The translations under genes and the position numbers were made by a program. This document shows positions 12,289 to 24,179 of a stretch of 64,000 nt of DNA, piece by piece. The notes beneath the pieces are model-generated. The model did not search any database and was not told the origin of the DNA. It saw only the letters and a program-made list of their open reading frames with translations. This DNA is from Spongilla lacustris. Lineage: Eukaryota > Porifera > Demospongiae > Spongillida > Spongillidae. Each line of letters starts with the position of its first letter. The first letter of the stretch is position 1. The stretch lies in contig OX442434.1 in NCBI GenBank assembly GCA_949361645.1, positions 62,001 through 126,000 of the forward strand. The letters are read 5' to 3'.

Positions 12289-13174
12289 TTACAGACCCCA
12301 AGGAAACGGCATGGTTGAGCGTTTCAACCGTACACTCCTCGACATGTTGACCACTACAGTTAACGATCACCCAGCTGACTGGAAAGTGTATATACGTAAG
12401 TTGTGCTTTGCGTACAATACGAGTATTCACTCATCTACAGGTTATAGTCCTTTCTTTTTAATGATGGGCCGTCAGGCAACCATCCCTATTGACCTTATGT
12501 TTCCCGTAAATAAAGGGCAGGAAAAGGAAGTCCCTGCATATGTGCATCAGCTGTGGGAGGGACTTCAGAGCGCCTACGCCCTTGTGAGAGAACAATGTGA
12601 GATGGAGCACCAGAGGCAGAAAGCTATATATGACAAGAAGGCTCATGGCAGACCTTATGAAAAAGGTGATCTGGTTTGGTTGTTCTCTCCTGCAGTTCCC
12701 CGTGGACACAGCAGGAAACTCCACCACCCTTGGAAAGGACCATTTGTAGTGGTCGATAAGATCGGGATCACCACATACAAGATCAAGCCAAGCAGGAATA
12801 GCGGGAAATGTCAAATTGTACATTTCGACAGGTTGAAACCCTGTGCACCCAACACTCTGGAGGCGGAGCTACCACCGCCTACATCAAACAGAAGGAAGTT
12901 GACGGCAGGGAACTCATTGCCAGACGTCCCACCTGCAAGTCATTCAGATCAATCAGCATACACGTACCAACGTGCAGACAACACCCTCCTTACGGATGAT
13001 GAAGATGATGAACTGCCAGATGCCATGGATGAAAATCAAGAGGAGATACAAGTGCCTAGACCACAAACCCCTGTCCCAGCAGAGTTAACAGTGGACGAGC
13101 GACTCTACCCAGCAAGGCAACGCCAACACCCAGACCATTATGGACCGTACCTCGAACAAGGGGGAGCAGTGTAA
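12275..13174 (+). pseudogene. pol: pol part 4: integrase C-terminal region
   Basis: After the insert, integrase resumes with YRPQGNGMVERFNRTL, which contains the catalytic Glu. It continues through the AYNTSIHSSTGYSPF region to a GPY/F-type module (HPWKGPFVVVDKIG). The tail is acidic and proline-rich. The stop TAA (13172-13174) overlaps the first bases of the 3' LTR, and a purine tract AAGGGGGAG just precedes that LTR. Confidence 0.9.
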
Positions 13175-13317
13175 CGAGCTGCATGCGCTTGCGCAGAACC
13201 TTCAGTGTCGTGTGACATCTAATACATAAGTACCTATTTTTGTATTTAGTTCAGTTGTTACGCGTGATTGCAAGTGCTATTAACTGCTGTCACTATCGTA
13301 CCTGTTGGCCACTTACA
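13170..13317 (+). repeat. 3' LTR
   Basis: It is identical to the 5' LTR except for one G/A difference near position 18 and a missing AGA. It ends CCACTTACA and is followed by the target copy TACG. Confidence 0.95.
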
Positions 13318-13700
13318 TACGTAATCATTATAAACCAGATGCAACTACAACTAAGCTTCGTTTGCACTCGTACAGTGTTGATAGAAGTGTGCCTTCTGTT
13401 ATTCTACGTCCAGAGCAGTAAAATGTTAGCGATCGAGTACATGTAGGAGGCCGATTCTATTCAGATAAGTATTGCCGTTTGAAGGGCGTCACCTCATGAA
13501 TGTATTAGGCACGAACATGAATAGACTATATACACAAACAATATCTAAGCCAAGATGAGGTAATAGCCCAGCTTAGATAACTCAGATAGTGCGAGGGTAG
13601 TCACAACTTCAGCCATCAGTGACTACGGGGAAGAAATGGATGCTATAAACATGGAGAACAAATAAAGAGGTGTGCACATCCAACTTTTATTAGTAAGTAC
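13318..13700. other. No gene recognised
   Basis: Mixed AT-rich sequence downstream of the retrotransposon. Small open frames show no recognisable protein. Confidence 0.5.
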
Positions 13701-13710
13701 TACGCCTGGT

Positions 13711-13790
13711 AATGTAGGCACATAGCACACAGGCACATAGCACACAGGCACATAGCACACAGGCACATTACACATAGGCACATAGCAATA
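13711..13790. repeat. Short minisatellite GGCACATAGCACACA
   Basis: Roughly four to five copies of a 15-17 bp unit (GCACATAGCACACAG with variants). Confidence 0.85.
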
Positions 13791-13899
13791 GCCCCTTGCC
13801 CCTCCCCCTAACCACTGTGTTCCTTATGATGTGCAGAAGGGGTGTGCCTGGGGAGGGGGACATGTACAAAGGGGTGGATAGTACATTTGATTGTGTGCA

Positions 13900-14215
13900 C
13901 ACACAGGTGAGGGACATAGTGTTATGTGCTGGGAAGTATTATGCGAAACACAAGAAAGCAACACAGTGTTGTGTGCGGAGGCACACACAAGGGAGGGAAG
14001 AGTGTTGTGTGAGGAGGGAGTGTTGTGTGCACACACAAGGTACACACATAGGAGGGAAGAGTGTTGAGTGCAGAGGAAGTGTTGCACATGTGCACACATA
14101 AGGTAAACACATAGGAGGGAAGAGTGTTATGTGCAGAGGGAGTGTTGTGTGTCCAACAAGGTACGCACATAGGAGAGAAGAGTGTTGTGCGTGGATCAAG
14201 TGTTGTGTGAGTTGC
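13900..14215. repeat. Degenerate minisatellite (GTGTTGTGTGC / AGGAGGGAAGAG)
   Basis: The phrases ACACATAGGAGGGAAGAGTGTT and GAGTGTTGTGTGC recur with a period of roughly 45-65 bp. It adjoins, and reads into, the open frame of the transposase fragment on the minus strand. Confidence 0.8.
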
Positions 14216-14221
14216 AGTAAT

Positions 14222-14509
14222 TGACAACTCTGTACTGGAACTTAAAGTGTGTGATTGTGGCTCACCTGACAATGCGAGGGCTGAAGGAAACTTAGCGGCA
14301 ACCGTAACCGCCGCTAAAACACGATGCTTTGCATTTGATTCGTGGCTCTTGATGGGTTCAATGCCCATGTTGGACAGCTTCAAGACCTTCGAGCAAAGTT
14401 TGTACGTAAAACATGTACAGTCGTTCGGAACCTGTTGTAACCACAGTCCAAATTTTTCTTCTTTCAGCCATAACTCATCAAAGTAAGTTTTCTTTGATGT
14501 TTTTGGCAT
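14222..14509 (-). pseudogene. Transposase-type BED/TTF zinc-finger fragment
   Basis: The minus-strand frame from ATG 14509 reads MPKTSKKTYFDELWLKEEKF, then CTCFTYKLCSKVLKLSNMG, then IKSHESNAKHR. A Cys pair followed by LKSH..SxxH resembles the N-terminal BED-like finger of hAT-type transposases and of their domesticated relatives. No catalytic domain follows; the frame runs into the minisatellite. It is probably a dead fragment. Confidence 0.6.
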
Positions 14510-14660
14510 AGCTATCGACTGCTAACGCTCACGTTGACAGTTCAGGTGTTGGTATGCGCTTGTAATGGAATTATTAAACCAGTAAAACAATCGTGACTCT
14601 AATTAATACGCGCGTTATTGGCCACGTACGTGTGCGTATACTCGTACAGAGCAGTTAGCC

Positions 14661-14715
14661 AGCTAGCATAAAACTGAATGGCACGCTTAGCGTGCCATTC
14701 AGTTTTATGCTAGCT
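14661..14715. repeat. Perfect 27-bp-arm palindrome
   Basis: AGCTAGCATAAAACTGAATG... at 14661-14687 is perfectly repeated in inverse at 14689-14715, with a single T between the arms. It would extrude as a cruciform or fold as a tight hairpin. It adjoins degenerate TTTCCCTGACTTTCC-type repeats (14720-14830). Confidence 0.95.
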
Positions 14716-14719
14716 CGTT

Positions 14720-15900
14720 TTCGCGCAATTTTTCCTGACTTATATAGATCTTTCCTGACTATCCCTGACTTTCCAGTGACAAATAGTTTTCCCTGATATT
14801 TCAGTTTTCCATGACTTTCCCTGACCCGTACGAACCCTGTCCTACATAACATTCTTCCCACCTGACCTGCCCTTGTCTCTTCATCCACACCCTTCTCAAT
14901 GCCCCATGCCATAAGCCCACATCAAATTGCCATAACAAAAAGAGCTAGAAACAACAAATGTGCTCTAAAAAAAGTTACAACATGGTAGGGATACAAACAG
15001 AACATACATGCAAGCAAAATTATACAAAATTCATATGTGCAAGCTACACACCTCCCAAACAAAGTATCACAAAAACTGGTTCCTTACCGTTCGTAGGTAG
15101 ACATTAGCGATGATCCGACCACGATTCGTGTATGGAACTTTTTTACTTATTTTTATGTCCGTTTGTGGTACATGTACTATGTACCGCTACCGAGTAATAT
15201 ATTATAGCATCCTTTTATAAATAATATGCTGGCCCAAAATTTTGGGGGTGCTTAAGCCCCCTCCCCCTTAGTTACTACGGCCTTGCAATGGGAGACTACG
15301 TAGGAGGGGAAGCTTTTTAATCAACACAAAAGATAACGGTGGGCATTAAATAAAGTTTGCGTATTTTAACAAGCCGCTGCAACGGACGCACACAGGGAGA
15401 ACGGCACGCAGGGGAAGCTACGGGAGGGGAAGTACAGGGAAGGCAACACCCAAAACACGCACGGAGCCGACGACAGAACACGAACACGCAACTCACTGCA
15501 ATAGACAGTCCCGCGTATCTCACGGCGACGCCCAACAACGAGCAAAACTGCAACAGACGCGTTTCGGCGGAGATATTTATATTGGCCCGCACTTGTACCA
15601 GTGGCATTTTATTCATCGCAGCCTCGAATTTATAGACTTCTGGAAAGGTCGCCTGATGCACGTGACATCCGTTCCGCGTGTAAATTTTTATACAGATAAA
15701 ATTATAATCCCGCATAGTCTCGTACCTAGACCCACCATGACGTAAGCGTTTATCGCTTACAGTATAAAGACTAATACATTTTTCTGTCGTTTGAGGAACG
15801 AATTAAACAGGAAATATGCTCCCAGCAGAATATGGAGGCGCAAGCATGTAGATCGATAAAGATGGTAAGGGGTGTATGTGAATGTGCAGCTGTAGATATC
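14720..15900. other. Repeat-derived region without a recognisable gene
   Basis: 14720-14830 holds degenerate copies of TTTTCCCTGACTTTCC. The 132-codon minus-strand frame at 15317-15715 matches no family I know and has no convincing splice context. A lone TAGTCTCGTACCTAGACCC near 15715 is one end of the foldback family described below. Confidence 0.5.
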
Positions 15901-15910
15901 AGGTGATGGG

Positions 15911-16042
15911 TAGTCTCGTACCCAGACCCAGATTCTCACAGCAGCGGATGGATTACATCACCGCTACGTGAAAAGTACTTTTCACGTAGCGGTGATGTAA
16001 TTCATCCGCTGCTGTGAGAATCTGGGTCTGGGTACGAGACTA
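15911..16042. mobile_element. Foldback MITE with 9-bp target duplication
   Basis: The whole 131 bp is one near-perfect palindrome starting TAGTCTCGTACCCAGACCC and ending in its inverse, centred on GTGAAAAGTACTTTTCAC near 15976. It is bracketed by GGTGATGGG at 15902-15910 and 16043-16051, a clean 9-bp target duplication. A 9-bp duplication is typical of Mutator-like (MULE) and some Merlin elements; the superfamily is inferred from that alone. Confidence 0.88.
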
Positions 16043-16846
16043 GGTGATGGGAGCACATGTTTTGTACAATGAGTCTTCAGCTGGTGTGTGTGAGCATCTG
16101 GGCTTGGATATAAGGTTGAGGAATGCGTGTTAGAATCACTCTACTAGGTGTATTGTGCACAGCTACATGCACTGGCAGAACTAAGTAACCCCACTTTTTT
16201 CCCCCCTTTATGAGAAATCAGGTGTACGTACGTATACACGACGGTGTGCAACTGAAGAATTTAACGGCAAACTCTTCCGCGAAGGCATAAATGAATTGTA
16301 TGAGCAGCTTTGAATAGGGTGTGTAACCGGTTATCAGGTTATTCGGGTTATTCGGATATTCGCAAAAACCTATCCGTAATTTAGCATTACTCGGAAAAAT
16401 CGATTATTGGATTTGTTCTATTCGAAATAACCGGTTTGTGAATCTCCATTCGGAGGTACTTAGGTATTCGTCGTCCGCATCGACAATTCGCACCTTTTTA
16501 TGACGATATCCGGATACGCGTTTACGATATTACATGTAATTACTTCTAATTGGTTAATTAACGTCACTGTTGTTAGTATAATTATTATTTATATACACGT
16601 GGGGACGAGATCAGATGCAGTTTAGTAATTCCAAGGACACTTAATTATTACATGGACTGGACTATAAATTGTCGCAATCCTCGTTGCGCCTCGTTCCCAG
16701 ATTTTTCGGACAAACAAAGGGTTTTGTGAAGTCGTCTTAGCTTTGGAGTGACTTACAGTTACAGAAAGCTGTTCTTTTGTTGAGGTAAATCCGTTATAAG
16801 TCTTAAAGATTAGCTTCTACGTGCGTGTTTTGCCTTGCTTTGCTAC

Positions 16847-17810
16847 TAGGGTGTGTAACCTCCCCTGAATAATGAAAATCGATTTTTCCGAACACTTTTA
16901 AAACACTAATCGATTTTTCAGGTTTTTATGGATCTGAAAATCGATTTCTCCGAATACTTGAAAAAAGAAAATCGATTTTTCCGAATAGGTTTTGACAATT
17001 TGCAAGCCGAATACCTAGGTTATTCAGGTTTTCTGCATGCTCACTGAGCCACCTAAATGTACACATCACACCAGAGACCCTCCTACAGCTACCCACATCA
17101 CACCAGACACCCTCAGCACACAAACACACCTATCCACAGCACACCAGATGCCCTCGCACACAAACATACATAACCAGATGCCCTCAGCACACAAACACAC
17201 CTACCCCCATCACACCAGATGCCCTCAGCAAAAAAACACACCTACCCACATCACACCATTAGATACCCTCAGCACACAAACACACCTACCCTCATAACAC
17301 CAGATACCCTCAGCACACAAACACACCTACCCCATCACACCAGATGCCCTCAGCACACAAACACACCTACCCCCATCACACCAGATGCCCTCAGCACAGC
17401 ACACAAACACACCTACCCCCATCACACCAGATGCATGGCCTCATGAGGCACACAACCATCCCATCACACTAGACACCCTATAACTACCCACATTACACCA
17501 TGGCCAGATCAGTACTCGCAGTATGCATCCATCACAGCTACCCCACTTCACACCAGATGCAGTCAGCACACAACCACAGCTACCTACATAGGCCTAAATC
17601 GCTTGGCCTAACCACATACCTAGTTGGGCGTGTCCCGACCTATAAGTTAGCGTGGCCACGCTGAGGTCTATCTACAGATGTACAAATCGTACTTGATGCC
17701 AAATAAATAGAACCCCAGATGATGTTTACGCACCAGCGGCCATGCAGCCTCCATTTCACCATCGCGAGTTTTGAAAATAATAAGTAGGCCTAAGTACGAT
17801 CGCGGCAATA
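16847..17810. mobile_element. Nested relative of the TAGGGTGTGTAACC family
   Basis: It starts TAGGGTGTGTAACCTCCC and carries at least four copies of AAATCGATTTTTC within 130 bp, then an internal minisatellite, then sequence ending near GATCGCGGCAATA. An inverted copy of the same block lies at about 26100-26790, which defines the unit. The right boundary is approximate. Confidence 0.75.
17055..17590. repeat. Minisatellite inside the element (CACACCAGATGCCCTCAGCA)
   Basis: About ten units of roughly 40 bp read CACACCAGATGCCCTCAGCA followed by CACAAACACACCTACCCC. A diverged inverted version sits in the second element copy at 26310-26570, so the minisatellite travels with the element. Confidence 0.85.
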
Positions 17811-18789
17811 TCAGCTCAAAGAGATTGATGCAAGAAACCAGCTCGTTCAAAATGGACTAAGCGAATTAACTTTGATTTGTAGCTGCATCTGTCCGTCGTC
17901 ATGACACGTGAAGAGGGAGATCTCAGACTCTTTAATTGGCTACTGCCCGTACATGATTTTGATCTCGTCCCCACGTATATATAAATAGTAACAACGGTGA
18001 CGTTAACGTTACATTTCAAATTAGAAGTAATTAACGTCGTACACTGTACATGTAATATCGTCAACGCGTACGCGCGTATCCGGATATCGTCATAACAATG
18101 TATTCGAATAATGGGCGAATTGTCGATGCGGACGACGAATACCTAAGTACCTCCGAATGGAAATGCACAAACCGGTTATTTCGAATAGAACAAATCCAAT
18201 AATCGATTTTTCCGAGTAATGCTAAATTACTATTCGAACGGATAGGTTTTTGCGAATATCCGAATAACCCGAATAACCTGATAACCGGTTACACACCCTA
18301 TATGCTACTGTGGTTAGGCTCCTGGACACACCGATGAGCAGACATTTGTTTTGAAAGGTGTTTCCAACGCTTAATGGTATGATACAACTCGTATGTTAGT
18401 TTGTATTGGAAAGGATGTTTCTTACAGAAAGGGCAAACGATTTTAATCGAACGATGCACATGTTCTCTTTGTCAGGCCTCTGCAAATATGGTAATAGTTA
18501 TGGCCTTATTTAGCGTTCCACAGTATACCAGGATGGTTTCTCTAACTCGAGATTATATTTACATGATGACTGAACCTGTATTTATTTCTATACATTACTT
18601 TGAACTGATGTTTATTAATTATTGGTTCATTGCTCATTTTGAATTAGCGATGCCAAAATTAGCGAAGAATGGTTTATACATAACAAAAAAGAACGTCACG
18701 GCACCCCAGTCAAGTCCCAGTTTTCTGATGCACTACAACAGTCACATCGTCGTGTACATGCACTGACTCGTTAATAATTCATGAGCAAT

Positions 18790-19060
18790 GAGGATGGCGA
18801 CATGAATTTATTGTGGTTTCCAGTCCATGTAATAACTAAGTGTCCTTGGTAATTCGAACTAGCCAACAGGTCTTCCTCTTCACGAGTCATGACGACGGAC
18901 AGCTCCAGCTACAAATCAAAGTTAGTTCGCCTAGTGCATTTCAAAGTACAGTAGCTGGTTTCTTGCATCAATCTCTCTGAGCTGATAGTGATAGACCTAT
19001 TGTAGGCACTGCGGAATCCTTGATTTTAGACCGTAAAATCCTAGACGTCAGAAGAAAATT
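18790..19060. repeat. Inverted fragments of the neighbouring element
   Basis: 18800-18860 is an inverse match to about 16620-16680 (TCCATGTAATAA.TAAGTGTCCTTGG). 18870-19000 is an inverse match to about 17815-17930 (TCATGACGACGGACAG, CTGGTTTCTTGCATCAATCT). These are remnants of a third related copy. Confidence 0.75.
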
Positions 19061-19452
19061 TTTCTGTTTGCAATTTTAAAAATCTTTATTGACACCATTT
19101 GGTAAAAACGATCCATGTCAAGAAATTGTGGACATCAATGTATAACTCGGCTTACAATTGTGATTTTAAAAATCTGATTGCACCATTAAACTCACTAGGT
19201 ACTTTAGAGATTTATCAAGTTATTAAAACAGCTAATTAATTTATTAAATTATATTATTATTATTGTCTTGTAATACGTTAATTGTACGTCTGCATGGCAG
19301 GAAAGTTAGGAATAGCAATCGCTGATACATAAAATCCTTCCGAACTAAAGCTATCGTCGATTTTAGTGATCTAAGCATACGCATGCGCATCTTAGTTTTA
19401 CTCGTGCCCCTGCTACTGGATACATTCTGGAGGTCACGTGATATGTTATTTA

Positions 19453-19518
19453 CTCGTTCCCAGACCCTATTTACTGAGTACACCTTGTTTGTCAATAAAT
19501 AGGGTCTGGGAACGAGAC
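19453..19518. mobile_element. Small foldback with CTCGTTCCCAGACCC ends
   Basis: CTCGTTCCCAGACCCTATTTA and its inverse TAAATAGGGTCTGGGAACGAG flank a 22-bp loop. It has the same terminal motif as the element at 15911. No target duplication is seen. Confidence 0.8.
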
Positions 19519-19526
19519 TAGGCATG

Positions 19527-21150
19527 GCTAGCCTTTTGGCGGAGGGTTGGGTATCAAGCCTATATTTGTACCCGTCTGATTAGTATTGTGGATATAATAG
19601 CACTACACTCGATTGCTATCAATAATTCTTGGTATACGCTAGTCTTGCTAGCCAGACGTACATGTACAACATTGAACTTCAATTGGACTGTGAACGAGGG
19701 ACGCATGTTGGAAGTAAGACTTAGTATTACTATATACATGTAGGCTTGAAACCCCCAAAACGCGAAGGTCGAGCTGATAGAACGGCTGCTGTGGAGTAGC
19801 TACCACGGTGTCACTATACGAGAGTCGAGAGTACCCCGCTCGTTTAGCGGTTAAGATGCACGGGCGATTCCGTCCCTGCATTTGCATCGCTCTGACGTTT
19901 ACCACCACGACTGGTTTGTTTTTGATAACATACTAGAAGTTCTCGTGGAGGTGTGTTAATTTAGGACATTGAATTCACATATGCATCGGCGGTGGATATT
20001 CCCAGCTGGACTTTCCACTCTGTCCTGTTATGTATATGTATATCGTTGATTAATGGCTAGCCAAGGTCGCTCGCGCTCACTTCCATAGCAGTCTCGTTTC
20101 CAGACCCAATATACGCAGCTGCTCTGCTACGTATACGAGGTGAAGTCTGTCCTGTAGTATTTCTTTCCAACTCCGTCGGAATGTCGGCCAAGGTATACAA
20201 CAAGGATGAACAGCCGTAAACGTACTCGGAGGGTGTGGTTATAACTTATAAGTAGATCACATATATGCACCTGTCTGTGTAATTTGCCCCTACAAATACT
20301 AAGCAATGGCACAGAAAAGGATGCCATGATGCAGCTCTGATATGTCATCAATGAACGATGGCATGAAGGCACAGCTAGGTAGAACTACATGTATGTATGT
20401 ACTACCATGCATGTGAAACGTTTACACAAATCACCACATGCCACCACCCTAATTAAATAGAGGTGACCACAAAATGTTGACAGCTACAATGTACTCTGTT
20501 AATACCAGCCCTTCTTGAACCTTCCAAGATCCACACACACACATACACAATAGATAACCAAATAAATACACCTTAACTGTTACATCAATCACCTACATGT
20601 ATTACATACATCTGCAGAGCCATGTACATATAGCTAGACCACACAAAGCCTTCCATTTGAGTTGGGTGCTGAAGTGCTTTCACCAGGTGCATGTTGGAAG
20701 GGTGGCTGGCACAGTCCATGAGATGCAAAACTTTGAGTCCAGTCCTCCCAGGTCCATACCAGGTGGTCATGTAGGCAAGCCTCCTCTCCTGGCAGACAAC
20801 TGGTGACTGTCCTGTGTGTACAACCAAACCCTCAGCCTCAAAAGGTAAAGGTGGACAATTGTAGCCACTTTAAATTGGTCCTACATCTACATGCATGTAA
20901 CACGTATTTCCTTCTAAGTTTTATAGACCCTTTACATCTTAACTTAATTTGATTCATATCCCAGTGGCTGCATCTGGGATGCACTATCAAATTCCTTATC
21001 TCTAGGGAGAAGGCCTGTATTCTCTTTCCTTAAAACTGTCCCAACCAAAGCTTACCTTGTTCCACAAGGATATCTCCCATCCATGCACCTTCACAAGGCT
21101 CTCTCCTCTACCTCCACAAGGCTATCTCACAAGACTACCTCCCTCCACCC
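19527..21150. other. No gene recognised
   Basis: Short frames only. A single AGTCTCGTTTCCAGACCCA near 20090 is another end of the CTCGTTCCCAGACC family. I see no conserved coding sequence. Confidence 0.5.
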
Positions 21151-21155
21151 AGAGC

Positions 21156-21390
<235 letters not shown>

Positions 21391-21399
21391 ATATATGTA

Positions 21400-22600
21400 T
21401 CCACACACCTGGGATATGAGGGCAGTTACAGCCAGTTAGTGGTGGATCACGGAAGACCTTTTAATGAGAAGGTGTTGCCATATCTGGAGGGTCGTTGTCA
21501 GCTCATACAGGAAACCACTCAGTAAGAGAAGATCGCGCGCTGACTACATCCGCCACTGGCCTAAAAAGAATAGTTACGTAGTAAAATCATTGCCTTGCAC
21601 ATGATAATATTATTGGGCACATATCCTTATATGGCTCGTCTTTGTCCCGTATCAGTGTTTCGCTTGTCCGCTTCAAATTCTATATAGAACGATAGCATTT
21701 ACAAATGTGGATATGCACGCGCACCCTTTTGAAAAAGTAGCAACAGAAAACGCACGTTTCCCAGCTGTCATACTCATAGAGCCATATCACGTGGTCGAAT
21801 ATAGAAAGTTATAGGGCCTTACTTCGCCATAAGTGTCTGTGATGCCTTGGTTTTCCTGAAATAGATCGAGACACGTACGGTAGTAACGTTTAATGTCCAT
21901 CGGATAGACATAGACCACTCCGCGTTTGACAGACCATAATCTTGAAACCAGGCTTGAAACGGCCTAGCTAGGACTTAGAAGCTCTATATTAGTATCCCAA
22001 GCCAACGAAAACCCAAACAAAGAACATACCAAATTTGCGCGCAGTGGAGTTTGTTACTTCCAACTGGGCCAGAACTGAACGCCATAGTTTAATTGTCATC
22101 CGCGGGCGGTTTTTAATTATTTTACAACCAAACATGTACCCAGATGACCAAAAGTGCCCCAGGAACCCAGGGAAAGAAGCCTATGGGCATATATACCTGC
22201 TAGAAAGTTGCCTGGATCATTTTAGTATCTTCTGAAATCTGTATAACTTACCTTCCTATCTTCAGTTCAGAGCAAAATGAAGAATAGTGATGAAAAATCA
22301 TTATTAAAATAGCCATTTTCCATACATCTCTATGGGAATGTACTAATTCTTCTGAGGAACCCAGCAGAAGGGGTTAAAAATTACACCAACCCAGAAGAGT
22401 GAAAGGTTTTTATGCTATCCATCATTTGAGTCCTGTAAACTTTTACTACCGGCTTTCTCTGATATATGGCATTCAAAAATTAACTTTATCCCATACATTC
22501 CTATGGACGCGTGCGCGGGAAATGTGACGGACGTTTGCAAAATTGGCCAGGAATTGCTAATGAGCGTCCGAAATTTCTCGCAATGCTGGTAGCTTCATTG
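21400..22600. other. No gene recognised
   Basis: Small frames without family resemblance. 22240-22510 is AT-rich, with phrases suggesting an old repeat but no partner in this window. Confidence 0.45.
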
Positions 22601-22609
22601 TGCTTCATT

Positions 22610-24179
22610 CACTGTGCAAAAACTTTGTTATACGATAGCGTATTCTATAGCGTATATTTGAATATACACCTTAAATATACACACCAGCGTATAGAACCAT
22701 ATACGCAGGTGCGTATATTCAAATATAACCGATCACGCGACATTTGTGGTTGCTTAGCAAACCGTTGAATTCACTTTGTGGCTACGTTGTCGGTCACCGT
22801 ATACTAAATGCTTCATATTCCGTATATTATCCTCCTACCACTCCCACCCCTCGTTCCCGATCCAGTTTAGTCAATTTAAATTTTTTATCATTTTGCACAT
22901 GTACAAGTAGTACAACAAAACAACAAACTAACAGTCCGAGGCGGCAATCTGCATATATTCGATCCAAGCCACCTGTACAGAATACGAACAATAAATTCAT
23001 AATCGTAAAAAAATATATTTCACTCACCACATATCATATCCTCGTTCATGATTCTATATATAAAGCAACAGATACATTATCGGATAAGTGATATGCTTAC
23101 CTTTCTTGTCTCCTATCTCCGATGTTTGACATAAAACAATGGAACAGTGCGGGTTAAACACTTACCGTACCGTCCGGTCGGAGTCTGCAAGTTAGAAAAA
23201 AACCTTAGCAAAACACAACAAATGAATAGGCCTATACCTTTTTATATCGCGCTTCATTGTGCCTGTTGTTCTATCATTTCGGTTGTTCAACCGAACGGGA
23301 ACACTTAGGACACTTGCCAACCTAGTGCAAATAGAGAAAGGTGAATTCATTCTTTAGCAACTGCAACACATAATACCGGTAACTTGTACACTCTGGAAAG
23401 ACGAACTATTGCCATTTAACAATCAAAACCCTGATCTCAGCGCGATTCTTACAGTCCTGTCTGTTCATACCAAAAGCAACACGACCATGAAATAGCCCGC
23501 CTAAAATCTACAAATCACATGCACGGTTAGTTAACCACATTTCTAATTGGAGCACTTTTGTATCGTACTACACAAACATTTGTACAGGGGTCCAATAGAG
23601 GTTTACTGTGTAGGCATTCTACTGCTTCCATTGTAGCATTTACTGGGATCCGATGTGATCATGACCAAACTCAACTGGCGAGTTAGCATAGGCCATAGCC
23701 ATGCACCATGGGCCCGGCCTACCGCTCACAAAATTTACCGCCGTATATACGGGTACACCAAGCAGACATACATGTATATAGCTAACCTTTGACGTCCAGC
23801 AGCATTAATAGAAGCAAAGTAGCACCCCTTCCCATACAGACTTCGATGCCTACACACCTTCCTACCTTACGTGGGTCCGGGTACGGGTCTGACCACTCAT
23901 GAATTAATTTTGTGGTATACTTATGTAAACAGTGGGATTTTATGGAATGAAATATACGCAGTAGTATAACTCACTACAGTATATTCAAGTATACTCTTAA
24001 GAATACACTATCGTATATTTTGAAGGTGTGCTTATATAAACGGTGACGTATTTGACACTTGCGTATTCTCAAATATACGCGGTCGTACACTTCAAATATA
24101 CTACACAGGTTATATTTTGCGCATTCCTCAAATATACGCATAAATATACACTATCGTATAACAAACGTTTTGCACAGTG
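22610..24179. mobile_element. Inverted-repeat element, CACTGTGCAAAA ends
   Basis: The left end CACTGTGCAAAAACTTTGTT and the right end inverse CACTGTGCAAAACGTTTGTT continue on both sides into ATACGATAG and then into clusters of near-palindromic CGTATATTTGAATATACG. ATT flanks both ends (22607-22609 and 24180-24182), a possible 3-bp target duplication of the Harbinger type. The 1.5-kb body has no transposase frame. Confidence 0.75.

Larger units (their letters stand above)
7986..13317 (+). mobile_element. Ty3/Gypsy LTR retrotransposon, defective
   Basis: The element has two near-identical short LTRs (151 and 148 bp) beginning TG and ending CA, a tRNA primer-site-like TGG right after the 5' LTR, and gag and pol in the Ty3/Gypsy order protease, reverse transcriptase, RNase H, integrase. 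A purine tract precedes the 3' LTR. The 4-bp target duplication TACG (7982-7985 and 13318-13321) is intact, so this is one insertion. The LTRs differ by one substitution and one 3-bp indel, yet the coding part has at least five frame or stop lesions and a replaced integrase core. It cannot make a full polyprotein as it stands. Confidence 0.95.
16315..18300. mobile_element. Long inverted-repeat element, TAGGGTGTGTAACC ends
   Basis: Arms of about 300-335 bp at 16315-16613 and 17964-18300 are inverted copies. They begin TAGGGTGTGTAACCGGTTAT and include GGATATTCG, ATCGATT and CGAATACCTAAGTACCTC, and they diverge after CACGTGGGGACGAGATCA. A TA at each edge is compatible with a TA target duplication. 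No transposase is visible. A second element of the same end family sits inside (from 16847). Confidence 0.85.

Noticed and set aside
13796..14101. 101-codon plus-strand frame rich in Cys/His/Arg
   Set aside because: Produced by the minisatellite.
15317..15715. 132-codon minus-strand hypothetical protein
   Set aside because: No motif, unlikely composition, and surrounded by repeat debris.
16315..16330. Telomere-like TAGGGTGTG sequence
   Set aside because: It is the fixed terminus of an inverted-repeat element and occurs once per end, not as a TTAGGG array.
18401..18766. 121-codon plus-strand frame
   Set aside because: No homology or splice context recognised; lies between element fragments.
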